Positions 26,944 to 36,684 are shown, counted from the first letter of the stretch. The stretch is 64,000 bases of DNA from Sulfitobacter dubius (GCF_900113435.1 NZ_FOPG01000004.1:1-64000), one strand, 5' to 3'. Notes: generated from the letters alone by a model not told the origin. Program-made: numbers and translations.

Positions 26944-27867
26944 TCACCGCAATTTGGGGTTAAGCGCATCGCGCAGCCAGTCGCCCAGCAGGTTCACCGC
27001 CAACACGAGGATCGCCAGTGCCGCGGCAGGGAAGACGACGACCCACCAGATGCCCGAAAACAAGAATTCATTGCCGATCTGGATCAGCGTGCCGAGCGAG
27101 GGCTGGGTGGGCGGCATGCCGACACCCAGAAAGCTCAGCGTCGCTTCGGTCAGCACCGCCATGCCGAGGTTGATGGTGGCGATCACCAGCACCGGGCCAA
27201 GCACGTTGGGCAAGATATGCTTCATCATGATTGCCACCTTACCGGTGCCGAGCGTGCGCGCCGCCTCGATATATTCCTTGCGGCGCTCCACCATGGTCGA
27301 GCCGCGCACGGTGCGGGCGTATTGCACCCAGTTGGTCAGGCCGATCGATAGGATCAGCACGATGAGCGCCGACTCGGCCTGCGCCGAACTGGGCAGAGCG
27401 CCGCGCAGCACACCGTTGATGAGCAGCGCCACGAGGATCGGCGGGAAGCTGAGCAGGACGTCGGCAATCCGCATCAGCACCGCGTCGACGATCCCGCCGA
27501 GAAAGCCACCAAGCAGTCCGAGGGTTACCCCCATCACAGCGGCGAGGATCACACTGGCGAAACCCACCAGCAGGGAAATCCGCATCCCGTGCATGATCGA
27601 CGACAGCACATCACGGGCCTGCGTGTCGGTGCCGAGGAGGTAAGCGGTACTGCCGCCCTCGACCCAAAACGGGGGCAACTCGCTGTCGAAAAGGTCCAGC
27701 TCTGCAATGTCGAAAGGGTTCTGAGGCGCGAGGCTTGGGGCGAAGATCGCCGTGAGGAACATCGCCAGCAGCACCAGCGCCGAGATGACAGCCACCCGCG
27801 ATTTGCGGAAACTGTAGGTGATATCGCTGTCCCAGAAGGCGTACAGCATGGGCATGAAGTTTGACAT
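26944..27867 (-). CDS. ABC transporter permease, DppC type (system C)
   Basis: This 307-residue inner-membrane permease has an N-terminal cytoplasmic segment, the first span near residues 27-48, a DppC-type block LLGTDTQARDVLSSIMHG near residue 87 and an EAA-type loop (KEYIEAARTLGTGKV). The ATG at 27867 is used because GAGGAG lies 6-11 bases upstream; a longer open frame runs back into the preceding gene. It is 10 bp downstream of the DppB-type permease gene. Confidence 0.92.
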   Translation of the reverse strand: MSNFMPMLYAFWDSDITYSFRKSRVAVISALVLLAMFLTAIFAPSLAPQNPFDIAELDLFDSELPPFWVEGGSTAYLLGTDTQARDVLSSIMHGMRISLLVGFASVILAAVMGVTLGLLGGFLGGIVDAVLMRIADVLLSFPPILVALLINGVLRGALPSSAQAESALIVLILSIGLTNWVQYARTVRGSTMVERRKEYIEAARTLGTGKVAIMMKHILPNVLGPVLVIATINLGMAVLTEATLSFLGVGMPPTQPSLGTLIQIGNEFLFSGIWWVVVFPAAALAILVLAVNLLGDWLRDALNPKLR

Positions 27868-27877
27868 ATTCTGCTCC

Positions 27878-28864
27878 TCAGACGCCGCGCGCGGGCGTTC
27901 TCTCGGCCCGCAGGCGCGGGTCGGCGACATTGTACAAGAGGTCAACCAGCGTGTTGATGACGACAAAGATGAAAGACACCAGCACCAGATAGGCGGCCAT
28001 GACGGGGACGTCGGTGAAGTTCACCGCTTGGATAAAGAGGAACCCCATGCCCGGCCATTGGAAGACCGTCTCGGTGATGATGGCGAAGGCGATGAGCCCG
28101 CCCAGTTGCAGACCGAAGATGGTCATCACGGGGATCAGCGTGTTCTTCAGCGCGTATTTGAAATGCAGCATCCGGTTGGGAATGCCCCGCGCCTTGGCGA
28201 ATTTGATGTAATCGGCACGCAGCACCTCCAGCATCTCGGCGCGCACCAGCCGCATGATCAGCGTCATCTGGAAGAGGGCGAGCATGATCGCGGGCAGAAT
28301 TAGCGCTTTGAGGCCCGAAGTGGTGAGGAAACCCGTCGTCCACCAGCCCAGATCAACCACCGTGCCGCGCCCGAAGCTGGGCAGCCAGCCGAGGGTGACA
28401 GAGAAGACAAGGATCAGCAGGATGCCGGTCACGAATGTCGGCACCGAGATGCCCAAGAGAGAGACCACCTGCAACCCCTGGCTCAGCCAGCCGCGCGGGT
28501 TCAGCGCGGTATAGATGCCCAAGGGGATGCCAAGCGCCAGCGCGAGGCTTGCCGCGACCAGCACCAGTTCGGCGGTGGCAGGGAAGCGTTCGGCCAGAAG
28601 GTCCGACACGGGGCGGTTGTTGCGGTAGGATTGGCCGAAGTCACCTTGGGCGGCATCGACGATAAAGCGCCCGTATTGCACCAGAACGGGATCGTTCAGC
28701 CCCATCTTCTCGCGCATCTCGGCGCGGTCCTGAACGGTGGCATCTTCGGGCAGAAGATTGGAAATCGGGTCGCCCAGAAAGCGAAACATCAAAAAGGCGA
28801 TCGAGGCGACGACGAGCATCACCAGCGCGGCCTGAATGATACGGCGGATAAGAAAGGCAAACAT
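27878..28864 (-). CDS. ABC transporter permease, DppB type (system C)
   Basis: This 328-residue inner-membrane permease begins MFAFLIRRIIQAALVML, as expected for DppB/GsiC proteins. It has several further spans and an EAA-type loop (ADYIKFAKARGIPNRML) near residues 209-225. The ATG at 28864 has a GGAGG ribosome site. The upstream in-frame extension of 33 codons overlaps a hairpin region and lacks family similarity, so it was not used. It is the second gene of the system C operon, after the binding-protein gene. Confidence 0.92.
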   Translation of the reverse strand: MFAFLIRRIIQAALVMLVVASIAFLMFRFLGDPISNLLPEDATVQDRAEMREKMGLNDPVLVQYGRFIVDAAQGDFGQSYRNNRPVSDLLAERFPATAELVLVAASLALALGIPLGIYTALNPRGWLSQGLQVVSLLGISVPTFVTGILLILVFSVTLGWLPSFGRGTVVDLGWWTTGFLTTSGLKALILPAIMLALFQMTLIMRLVRAEMLEVLRADYIKFAKARGIPNRMLHFKYALKNTLIPVMTIFGLQLGGLIAFAIITETVFQWPGMGFLFIQAVNFTDVPVMAAYLVLVSFIFVVINTLVDLLYNVADPRLRAERTPARGV

Positions 28865-28892
28865 GCTGGCCTCCGGCTGGCAAGGAAAGGGT

Positions 28893-28917
28893 GGCGGGCG
28901 TGGGGAGGTCGCCCGCC
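28893..28917 (-). promoter_or_regulatory. Hairpin between the system C binding-protein and permease genes
   Basis: On the minus strand a 7-bp GC-only stem (GGCGGGC / GCCCGCC) with an 11-nt loop lies 8 bases after the binding-protein stop and about 29 bases before the permease start. It has the same position as the hairpins in systems A and B, which supports a role in differential expression. The stem is shorter, so confidence is lower. Confidence 0.55.
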
Positions 28918-28925
28918 GGGGGAGG

Positions 28926-30491
28926 TTACTCGATCCGGGCGAGCCAGAGGCGCGGCTTGTCATCCGCGGTCTGGGGGATCTTCACGGCATCCCGCGCGGC
29001 CCATGAGAGGGGCTGTGCATGCAGGGGCAGCCAAGCCACTTCCTCATCCGCGATGCGGAAGGCCTCGACCATCATCTCGTGCCGTTTCTCGGCGTCGAGT
29101 TCGGTGGCCACAGCTTGGGTCAAACGGTCGACCTCGGCGTTGGAATAGCCGCCGGGGTTCCATGTGCCCATCTGCCCGCCGGGGGTGTGCAGCATGGCCG
29201 AGAGGACCGAGTAGCCGTCGAGCATTGGCAGCGTCGCCCAGCCCAGCATGAACATATCGGTCTCATTGGCGCGGGCGCGCTCAAAGTGGATCGCCTTGGT
29301 CTCTGCCGTGAGATCCGCCTTTACACCAACACGCGCGAACATCGCGGCCAGCGCCTGACAGATCGCCGCGTCGTTGACGTAGCGGTCATTGGGGCAGTTC
29401 ATGTTAAAGCTAAAGCCTTCGGGATAGCCCGCATCGGCCAGCATCTGCTTGGCCTTTTCAGGGTCATAGGCGGGGATTGCATCGACACCTTCGTCGAAGC
29501 CCGGCACCTGCGGAGCGACCAGCCCACCAAGGTTGCGGGACTTGCCGCGCATGATCTTGTCGCGCAGCAGGTCATAGCTGATCGCGTGGACCAGCGCCTG
29601 ACGGACCTCGACCTTTTGCAGCGGGTTGCCGTCTTGGTTGGGGTTGTTGGATTTGTCGGACATGTTGATGCCCATCATGATCGCGCGCAGGCCGGGGGCT
29701 TCCAACACATGCATGCCGTCGGTGGACTCGATCCGCTTGGCGTCCTGTAGGGGGGAGGGGAAGATCATGTCGAGTTCGCCAGACAGCATCGCCGCCACGC
29801 GGGTCGCATCGGAGTTGATCGGGTTCAGCTCGATCCGGGTCAGGTTGTGCTGCGGCTCGTCCCACCAGTTTTCGTTCACGGTCAGCACAGTCTGCGCGTC
29901 GGGGGTGCGGGACTCAAACCGGAAGGGTCCGGTGCCATTGGCGTTCGACGTGGTGTAACCCTCTTCGCCCTTCTGCGCGTCGATCGGGTCGAGCGCGTCA
30001 TGCTCTTCCAGCCAGCCGCTGTCAAAGATCAGCACGTTGGTCAGGAAGTTGTTAAGCAGCGGGTTTGGCCCGTCCAGCATCAGATCGACCGTCATTTCAT
30101 CGACCATCTTGGCGTCGACAAGACCGGCGATATTGCCGCGAATGGGCGAGTCTTCATGTGACGCGCGTTTCACCGAAGCCACCACATCCTCGGCGGAGAA
30201 GTCCTGACCGTCGTGGAACTTGATCCCTTCACGCAGGGTGTAGCGCACGGTGGTCTCGTCGATCTGCTCCCAGCTTGTGGCCAAGGCCGGCTCAATCTTG
30301 AGGTCCGCATCATAGCGCACCAGCGCCTCATAGACGTGGTTCAGGAACGACACGGTAAAGCTGTCGGTCATCGAATGCGGGTCAAGGCCGTAAAGGTCAC
30401 CATTCGTACCGAGCCGGAAGGTTTCGGCCTGTACGGTGGCGGCGCAGGCCAGCGCCAGTGCCGAGGTTAATAGAAGGTTGCGCGGTTTCAT
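28926..30491 (-). CDS. ABC transporter substrate-binding protein, family 5 (system C)
   Basis: This 521-residue periplasmic binding protein has a Sec signal peptide (MKPRNLLLTSALALACAAT, cleavage after VQA near residue 22). The family 5 pattern follows, with GLDPHSMTDSFTVSFLNHVY near the start and REGIKFHDGQDFSAEDVVAS further on. The ATG at 30491 has GGGAGATAATA directly upstream; an open extension of 36 codons is not signal-like and was rejected. It is the first gene of the minus-strand operon 30491-20883 and is transcribed divergently from a GntR regulator. It probably binds the nitrogenous compound handled by the downstream amidohydrolases. Confidence 0.9.
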   Translation of the reverse strand: MKPRNLLLTSALALACAATVQAETFRLGTNGDLYGLDPHSMTDSFTVSFLNHVYEALVRYDADLKIEPALATSWEQIDETTVRYTLREGIKFHDGQDFSAEDVVASVKRASHEDSPIRGNIAGLVDAKMVDEMTVDLMLDGPNPLLNNFLTNVLIFDSGWLEEHDALDPIDAQKGEEGYTTSNANGTGPFRFESRTPDAQTVLTVNENWWDEPQHNLTRIELNPINSDATRVAAMLSGELDMIFPSPLQDAKRIESTDGMHVLEAPGLRAIMMGINMSDKSNNPNQDGNPLQKVEVRQALVHAISYDLLRDKIMRGKSRNLGGLVAPQVPGFDEGVDAIPAYDPEKAKQMLADAGYPEGFSFNMNCPNDRYVNDAAICQALAAMFARVGVKADLTAETKAIHFERARANETDMFMLGWATLPMLDGYSVLSAMLHTPGGQMGTWNPGGYSNAEVDRLTQAVATELDAEKRHEMMVEAFRIADEEVAWLPLHAQPLSWAARDAVKIPQTADDKPRLWLARIE

Positions 30492-30588
30492 TATTATCTC
30501 CCTGTTCATGCTGCCAAGCGGGCATAGCGGGCCTGCAATACAGCAACTAAAGACAGGCTGGCACGATTCCGGTTTTCTGTCTACAATT

Positions 30589-30600
30589 ATTGTTAACAAT
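30589..30600 (+). promoter_or_regulatory. Palindromic candidate operator for the GntR/FCD regulator
   Basis: The perfect 12-bp palindrome ATTGTTAACAAT lies midway in the roughly 200-bp region between the divergent binding-protein and GntR genes. Its TTGT-NN-ACAA core matches the type of site bound by many FCD-subfamily GntR repressors. It probably controls both the transport/amidohydrolase operon and the regulator gene itself. It overlaps a TTG and an ATG that could otherwise be taken as starts of the regulator. Confidence 0.55.
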
Positions 30601-30691
30601 GTTTGAACACATAAATTGCTTGCACAATATCGGGCATTTCGACGACAATTGCAGCAGATTCAGAAAAGAACAATTTATAAGGGGTCGGCAG

Positions 30692-31387
30692 GTGAAGGAA
30701 GCAAAGCTTACGGAAAAGCAGATTTACGAACGAATCTGGAAATCCATCGCCGAGCGCCGCTTGCCGCCCGGCACGCGACTGAAAGAAGAGCGCCTGTGCG
30801 AGATTTTCGGCGTCAGTCGCCCGCGCATTCGTCGGGCGCTGGATCAGTTGACCCATGATGGATTGGTCAGTCACATCCCCAACCGGGGCGCCTTTGTCAC
30901 GACACCTTCGGTTGACGAGGCCCGCGATGTTTTCTTTACCCGCCGGGTGGTGGAGCGGGGCGTGATTGAGGCCCTTCAAAAACGCGGCGCCCAAGATAAA
31001 CTGGCGGCGCTAGAGACGCATATCGCCGAAGAGCGCGAAGCGTTGGCCGAGGGGGACACCGCGCGGATCATCCGTCTTTCCGGGGCGTTTCACATGCTTT
31101 TGGCCGAACTTGCCGCTTCTCCGCATTTGGCCGATATTCTGCGCGACCTTGTATCAAAAAGCACGCTGGTCACAGCAGTGTTCCAACCCAAATGCGACGC
31201 ACAATGCGGCCCGGATGAACACGCTGCAATCGTCGCAGCACTGGCGGCAGGCGATTTTGATACCGCCAAAACCGCGATGGACGCGCATCTAATAGAAGCT
31301 GAGCGACTGCTGGAGCTTGAGGCTTCAGGCGATGGCACCGGCCCGCAGGACGATGTGCTTGGCGCCGCATTGAGCAAGGAACTGTGA
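30692..31387 (+). CDS. GntR-family regulator with FCD domain
   Basis: This roughly 231-residue regulator has a winged helix-turn-helix at about residues 5-70 (RLKEERLCEIFGVSRPRIRRAL, preceded by RLPPGT). An all-helical FCD effector domain follows, with the metal-binding histidines seen in FHMLLAE, DEHAAIVAAL and MDAHLIEAE. The start is uncertain. GTG at 30692 is preferred because earlier in-frame starts (TTG 30590, ATG 30599) lie in the palindromic operator and add residues unlike the family. It is divergent from the importer operon and coupled to the downstream amidohydrolase gene (TGATG), so it probably senses their substrate. Confidence 0.82.
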   Translation: MKEAKLTEKQIYERIWKSIAERRLPPGTRLKEERLCEIFGVSRPRIRRALDQLTHDGLVSHIPNRGAFVTTPSVDEARDVFFTRRVVERGVIEALQKRGAQDKLAALETHIAEEREALAEGDTARIIRLSGAFHMLLAELAASPHLADILRDLVSKSTLVTAVFQPKCDAQCGPDEHAAIVAALAAGDFDTAKTAMDAHLIEAERLLELEASGDGTGPQDDVLGAALSKEL

Positions 31388-32784
31388 TGACCACACGCGC
31401 GATAACTAACACCACTGCAATCACGATGGACCCCGCCCGCCGCGTCATCGAGAACGCAACAATCTTAATGGAGGCGGACCGGATTACCGCCGTTGGCCCT
31501 GCCTCAGAGATCAGTGTGCCGATCGAGGCTGAACGGATCGCGGGCGAGAATATGATAACGCTGCCGGGACTGATTGACAGTCATGCCCATGCGGGCCACG
31601 GGCTGACCCGTAATCTTGGCGGCGGGGATGGCGATGCGTGGTTTCAGGCCTGCGAAGACATTTATACCCGCGGCTCCACCCCCGGTTTCTGGCAGGCCGA
31701 AGCGCGGCTGTCGGGGCTGGAACGGTTGAAGGCCGGGATCACCACCTGCACCATGCTGCTCGGTGGCGGCGCGGACCATTACCGCACCGATACGACCGAA
31801 GCGGGCGATCTGCACTGCGCCGCCACGCGTGAGATTGGCATTAGAACGATGCTTGCTGTCGGTCTGAACCGGCGGCCTTTCCCAAAGCTTTACACAAGCC
31901 TTGATCTGGCGCGTGACATCACGCTGTCATTCGAGGATCAAATGGCGGTTTGCGGTGAGTTGGCGCAAAAGCACAACGATCTTCTGGACAGCCGGACCGG
32001 CATCTGCCTGATCATGCCCGTCTACTCCCCCGCGGAGGCCACGCAAGACCCCGACGAGATCCGCCAGATGTGCGACGCGGCCATGGCCTTGCGCGAAAAG
32101 CACGGCCTGCGCTTTACCCAAGACGGGCACCGCGAAGGTTCGATTGCGCTTGCCGAAAGCTTTGGCATCCTCGGTCCCTGGGCCTATCTATCGCATTCGG
32201 TTGACCTGACTGCCGAAGACATGGAGGCCGCAAAACGCAGTGGCGCGTCTATTGTGCACAATCCGTCGTCTATCATGTCGGTGTTGGGCCGCTGCCCCGC
32301 GCCGGAACTGCGCGAGATGGGCGTGAACGTTGCACTTGGCTCTGACGCGGCGGCACCGGATCGGGGCTATGACATGTTCCGCCACATGGCCCAATGCCTA
32401 CACTATCACCGCCGTCACTTCCGCGATCCCGAGGTGATGATGCTGCTCGACGTGCTGGAAATGTGTACGATCGATGCCGCCAAAGCGATTGGGCTGGAGG
32501 GTGAACTCGGCTCGCTTGAAGTGGGCAAAAAGGCTGATATCGTCATGCTGGACCGACGCAAGCCGCATCTCTATCCGCCGATGATGCCGCTGACCACGGT
32601 GGCGCAATTTGCCAATGCGGCGGATGTGGATACGGTGATCGTGAATGGCGAGATCCGCATGCAAAACCGCCGCACGGCGCTGGACGAGGGGGCGATCCTT
32701 GATGCAGCAGCGCAGGAGCTGCAGGAGGCCGTGGCCCGCTGTGATCTTACACATCTGCTGGCAGAGACTGGGGCGGCGGGTTAG
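31387..32784 (+). CDS. Amidohydrolase, guanine deaminase/SsnA/TrzN-like
   Basis: This 465-residue cytoplasmic amidohydrolase has a full metal site: GLIDSHAHAGHGL near residues 59-71, a third histidine in QDGHREG, a fourth in YLSHSVDLT and the aspartate in LGSDAAAPD. This pattern belongs to the ATZ/TRZ aminohydrolase branch, which deaminates purines, pterins, thioadenosine derivatives or triazines. The ATG at 31387 overlaps the regulator TGA by one base. It is the third amidohydrolase within 12 kb and, unlike the one at 20883-22355, keeps the HxH pair. It converges on the molybdenum hydroxylase genes. Confidence 0.88.
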   Translation: MTTRAITNTTAITMDPARRVIENATILMEADRITAVGPASEISVPIEAERIAGENMITLPGLIDSHAHAGHGLTRNLGGGDGDAWFQACEDIYTRGSTPGFWQAEARLSGLERLKAGITTCTMLLGGGADHYRTDTTEAGDLHCAATREIGIRTMLAVGLNRRPFPKLYTSLDLARDITLSFEDQMAVCGELAQKHNDLLDSRTGICLIMPVYSPAEATQDPDEIRQMCDAAMALREKHGLRFTQDGHREGSIALAESFGILGPWAYLSHSVDLTAEDMEAAKRSGASIVHNPSSIMSVLGRCPAPELREMGVNVALGSDAAAPDRGYDMFRHMAQCLHYHRRHFRDPEVMMLLDVLEMCTIDAAKAIGLEGELGSLEVGKKADIVMLDRRKPHLYPPMMPLTTVAQFANAADVDTVIVNGEIRMQNRRTALDEGAILDAAAQELQEAVARCDLTHLLAETGAAG

Positions 32785-32799
32785 GCGGCCCCATCCCAC

Positions 32800-34989
32800 T
32801 TACATGCCCGCGATGACCTTATCCAAAGTGGCAGGATAATCGCGCACCCGGACGCCGGTTGCATTATAGATCGCGTTGGTGATCGCTGCGGCGGCCCCGC
32901 AGATGCCCAATTCACCGATCCCCTTCGCCTGAAGCGGATTGGCCCAATCGTCGCGCTCTTCCAGCAGATCAACGGTCAGCTGCGGTACGTCTGCGTTCAC
33001 CGGGATGTGGTATTCGGCAAGGTTGTGGTTGGCCACATGTCCGTCGCGCGGGTCAAAGGCCATCTCTTCGGTCAGCGCGATGCCGATGCCAAAAGTCATA
33101 CCGCCCAGACATTGCGACCGCGCCGTCTTTGCATTCAGGATCCGACCGGCGGCAAAGGTGCCATGCATCCGCCGCACCCGCGTCTCGCCCGAGGCGGCAT
33201 GCACTGCGACTTCGGCGAAATAGGCGCCAAAGGTCGCTTGGCGCACCGCCTCGGAAGTGTCCCCGGGTAGCACATGACCAAGCTTGGCGATCTGATCCCC
33301 GTTGAGGATATCGCTCAGGCTCCGGGCCTGATTGTCGAAAGTGGCCATGCCGTCTTTCAGCGTCAGGTCATTTTCATCCACCTCCAACCGCTCTGCCAAC
33401 TGTTTTCGGATCGCTTCGCAAGCCAGATAAACGGAGGTGCCGCTTGATGCGGCCCCCCAAGATCCGCCCGAACCGGAGGCCGGGGGCAGGGTGGTATCGC
33501 CCAGCACCACGTCCACAGCATCACGCGGCAGGCCCAGCATGTCGCCGGCAATCTGGCCAAGGATCGCATAGGTGCCCGTGCCGATGTCGGTCATATCCGT
33601 CTCAACCCGCGCACGGCCTTCTGGGGTCAAGGTCACCCGCGCTTGGCTTTCCATCAGCACGTTGACCCGTGCCGCCGAAGCCATGCCATAGCCGATCAAC
33701 CATTCCCCCTCGCGCCGTTCTTTGACGCCGGGCCGGTTGGCCCAGCCAAAGGTTTCGGCACCGCTGTCGAGCGCTTCGAGGAAACGGCGGGATGAAAACT
33801 CCTTCCCGCTTTCGGGGTCTTTTTCAGGAATGTTGCGGCGGCGAAGCTCAACCGGGTCCATGCCGATCTGGACAGCTAATTCGTCCATCGCCCCCTCAAA
33901 AACGGTGACGCCGACCGCTTCGCCTGGCGCGCGGACAGACCCTGCGCAGAGGCGGTGCACCCGCGCCAGTTCCATCGACATTTTGCGGTTCTCCCCAGCA
34001 TAGAGAAAATACGACGCCTGCAAAACCGGTTCGGCAAAAGTCTCTCCCGGCAGGTTCGAGACGCGCGCATCATGGCCGAGCCCAGTCAAACGCCCCTCTG
34101 CATCGGCGGCAAGGCGTACCCGCTGTGTGGTTTCAGAACGGCGCATAGTGGCCTCATAGACCTGCGGACGCTGCAAAGCGACCGATACGGGGCGGCCCAC
34201 CTTTTTCGCTGCAATTGCCGCTGCGACCGCCTCGGGCGCGATCCCGAGTTTCGAGCCAAAGCCGCCGCCGACATAGGGCGACAGGATGCGCAGCCGGTCG
34301 GGGTGAATGCCAAGCGCGTCCGACAGCTCATTCCGGTTGTATTTCAACATCTGATAGCTGCCACGCAGGGTCAGGTCATCGCCTTGCCATGACGCAATAG
34401 AGGCATGCGGCTCCATGGGGGAGCTGGAATGCGACGGCGTGGTATAAGTCACATCGACCGAGAATGCCGCGTCTTTCATAGCGCCATCCAGATCGCCTTG
34501 ATCCAGCGTTTTCGCCTCTTGAGGCTCCACCGCTGCGGTGGCGGGGTCGACTGGCATGACCTCGCCGTTTTCTAGCTGCACCTGCAAGGACTGTGCTGCG
34601 TGTCGGGCCTGCTCAAAGCCTTCGGCCACCACCACGGCGATCAGTTGTCCAAGGTAAGCTGCATGCTGAGGCCCCTGTATAGGTGCCTTGTTCGCCGTGC
34701 CCTGCGCGGGATTGCGCAGCAGGCGGTCATCTTGGATCACGGCCAGCACGCCGGGCATTTTCTCTACGGCATCGCAGTTTGCCAAAACCACCCGCCCACT
34801 GTTGTCGGGCGCGCGGACCATGACACCATGCACCATTCCCCTAACTTGCCATTCATTAGCGTAGGTCGCGGTACCCGTTACTTTCAGCGGCCCTTCGGGC
34901 CGGTCAAGCGGCGCACCGACAAGACCCTGGGCCATGTCATCAAGCCTGCGTGCCGTGGCAGGGGCGTCCATTTTAAACTGCTCGGTCAT
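32800..34989 (-). CDS. Molybdenum hydroxylase large subunit, PaoC/XdhA-like (molybdopterin-binding)
   Basis: This 729-residue large subunit of a xanthine-oxidase-family enzyme is close in length to E. coli PaoC (732). Domains are an aldehyde oxidase/xanthine dehydrogenase a/b hammerhead (about residues 30-140) and a molybdopterin-binding region with GGGFGSK near 243-249. The C-terminal GIGELG block holds the likely catalytic glutamate, Glu693. It hydroxylates an aldehyde or a nitrogen heterocycle using water. It overlaps the FAD-subunit gene by 4 bp. A molybdopterin cytosine dinucleotide cofactor is usual for the Pao branch. The substrate is unknown, possibly related to the adjacent ring-catabolism genes. 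Confidence 0.92.
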   Translation of the reverse strand: MTEQFKMDAPATARRLDDMAQGLVGAPLDRPEGPLKVTGTATYANEWQVRGMVHGVMVRAPDNSGRVVLANCDAVEKMPGVLAVIQDDRLLRNPAQGTANKAPIQGPQHAAYLGQLIAVVVAEGFEQARHAAQSLQVQLENGEVMPVDPATAAVEPQEAKTLDQGDLDGAMKDAAFSVDVTYTTPSHSSSPMEPHASIASWQGDDLTLRGSYQMLKYNRNELSDALGIHPDRLRILSPYVGGGFGSKLGIAPEAVAAAIAAKKVGRPVSVALQRPQVYEATMRRSETTQRVRLAADAEGRLTGLGHDARVSNLPGETFAEPVLQASYFLYAGENRKMSMELARVHRLCAGSVRAPGEAVGVTVFEGAMDELAVQIGMDPVELRRRNIPEKDPESGKEFSSRRFLEALDSGAETFGWANRPGVKERREGEWLIGYGMASAARVNVLMESQARVTLTPEGRARVETDMTDIGTGTYAILGQIAGDMLGLPRDAVDVVLGDTTLPPASGSGGSWGAASSGTSVYLACEAIRKQLAERLEVDENDLTLKDGMATFDNQARSLSDILNGDQIAKLGHVLPGDTSEAVRQATFGAYFAEVAVHAASGETRVRRMHGTFAAGRILNAKTARSQCLGGMTFGIGIALTEEMAFDPRDGHVANHNLAEYHIPVNADVPQLTVDLLEERDDWANPLQAKGIGELGICGAAAAITNAIYNATGVRVRDYPATLDKVIAGM

Positions 34990-35972
34990 TGCTGTGCCTC
35001 CTGTGTCAGTTCGTTCAGCACCGACACCAATGTGCGACGGGCGAGGGGGATTTTGAAATCATTCGCTCCATAGCCTTGGGCTTCGGCAAGCAGCAGATCG
35101 GCGGCTTTGTTAAACAGGTCTTCGGATGGGGCTTCACCGGTCAACAAGGCCTCAACCTCGGCATTGCGCCACGGTTTCGGGGCAAGCCCGCCAAAAGCCA
35201 GATTGGCACGGGCGATCCGCCCATTTTCAAGTTTGGCGATCCCGGCGACAGACACCAAAGCAAAGGCATAAGACGCCCTATCGCGCACCTTGCGGTAGGT
35301 TTGTTTTCCATCAACGGGCGCAGGCAATACCACGGCGGTGATTAACTCGCCCGGTTCAAGTACGGTCTCTTGATCTGGTCGGTCGCCCGGCAGCAGATAG
35401 AGGTTATCAAGCGTAAGGCGGCGCGTGCTGCCGTTTTCTTTTAACGTTTCCACTTCGGCCCCAAGCGCACGCATGGCCACGGCCATGTCACTGGGATGGG
35501 CCGCAATACAATGTTCCGACGTGCCGAGCACCGCCAGAATGCGGTTGAACCCGTCTTTCGCCGAACACCCTGCGCCCGGCTCGCGTTTGTTGCAGGGCAT
35601 GGCACGATCATAGAAATACAGGCAGCGCGTTCGTTGTAGTAGATTGCCGCCAGTGGTCGCCTTGTTGCGAAGCTGCCCACTGGCCCCGGCCAGCAAAGCA
35701 CGGCTCAGCACTGGCCAGTCTTTGCGAATACGGGCGTCATTTGCCAGATCACTGTTGCTGACGAGCGCACCGATACGCAGCCCGCCATCATCCGTCTCTT
35801 CAATCGCTCCCAAGTCTAGGCGATTGATATCAATCAACGCCTCGGGTGCCATGACCTCCAGTTTCATCAGGTCCAGCAGATTGGTGCCTCCGGCGATGAA
35901 AGTCCCTCCGCTGGCGGCCTGCCGCGCTGCGGATTCGGAGGTGTCGGCACGGGTATAACCGAATGGTCTCAT
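34986..35972 (-). CDS. Molybdenum hydroxylase FAD subunit, PaoB-like with extra cysteine cluster
   Basis: This 328-residue FAD-binding subunit has the FAD motif [13 protein letters not shown] near residues 25-37 and the [12 protein letters not shown] block at 106-117. Four cysteines at 117, 127, 136 and 155 lie in an insertion matching the PaoB loop that carries an additional [4Fe-4S] cluster, which most xanthine dehydrogenase FAD subunits lack. It passes electrons from the 2Fe-2S subunit to an acceptor. Both ends overlap their neighbours by 4 bp, so the three subunits are translated together. Confidence 0.92.
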   Translation of the reverse strand: MRPFGYTRADTSESAARQAASGGTFIAGGTNLLDLMKLEVMAPEALIDINRLDLGAIEETDDGGLRIGALVSNSDLANDARIRKDWPVLSRALLAGASGQLRNKATTGGNLLQRTRCLYFYDRAMPCNKREPGAGCSAKDGFNRILAVLGTSEHCIAAHPSDMAVAMRALGAEVETLKENGSTRRLTLDNLYLLPGDRPDQETVLEPGELITAVVLPAPVDGKQTYRKVRDRASYAFALVSVAGIAKLENGRIARANLAFGGLAPKPWRNAEVEALLTGEAPSEDLFNKAADLLLAEAQGYGANDFKIPLARRTLVSVLNELTQEAQQ

Positions 35973-36475
35973 GTGTTCTCTCCCGCCGCTTTACGGATCG
36001 CTTCGACGATATTTGGATAGGCCGAGCAACGGCAGAGATTGCCGCTCATCCGTTCTGAAATTTCCTCGGCCGTCAGCTTGGCTTTGCCGTCCAGATCATC
36101 GGTCACATGGCTGGGCCACCCGTCAGAGATCTCTTTGAGCATTGCAGTGGCCGAACAGATCTGACCGGGGGTGCAATAGCCGCATTGAAAACCGTCTTCG
36201 TTGACGAAAGCTTCTTGGAGGGGGCTTAGATTGCCGGGCTGGCCCAATCCTTCGATAGTGGTGACTTCATCGCCGTCATGCATACACACCAGCGTCAAAC
36301 AAGCATTGATCCGGCGGCCGTTCACCATGACGGTACAAGCGCCGCATTGCCCATGATCGCAGCCCTTTTTGCTGCCGGTCAGCCCAAGATGGTGGCGCAG
36401 CGCATCCAAAAGCGTGGTGCGCGGATCAAGGTCCAGCCGCTGTTCGGTGCCATTGATTGTCAGATTGGTTTCCAC
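35969..36475 (-). CDS. Molybdenum hydroxylase 2Fe-2S subunit, PaoA/XdhC-like, no Tat signal
   Basis: This 168-residue iron-sulphur subunit has both [2Fe-2S] sites: a plant-ferredoxin-type set at Cys39, 44, 47 and 59, and a C-terminal set at Cys98, 101, 148 and 150 (CGYC...CRC). E. coli PaoA is about 60 residues longer because of a Tat signal. Here the protein begins [12 protein letters not shown] with no signal, so the enzyme is probably cytoplasmic. It is the first gene of the operon; the IS30 element lies about 210 bp upstream of its start. Confidence 0.92.
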   Translation of the reverse strand: METNLTINGTEQRLDLDPRTTLLDALRHHLGLTGSKKGCDHGQCGACTVMVNGRRINACLTLVCMHDGDEVTTIEGLGQPGNLSPLQEAFVNEDGFQCGYCTPGQICSATAMLKEISDGWPSHVTDDLDGKAKLTAEEISERMSGNLCRCSAYPNIVEAIRKAAGENT

Positions 36476-36684
36476 GGCAAATTCCTCTGGCTAAATGGGG
36501 CCAGGGGACGAAGCCCTCCGGCTATTGGCTAAACCGGACTTAGGTCAGCGGCCTTAGGCGGCAAGCGCAGGGTGCGATCGCGCAGTGCGGCGAGGTCGGA
36601 AGTTTGTAAGGTCGAAGGAGATAAAGTTACATAATTAACCCTATAGGTGTTACAGTCTTGTCGGGACGCGCGCTACCCTCAAGT

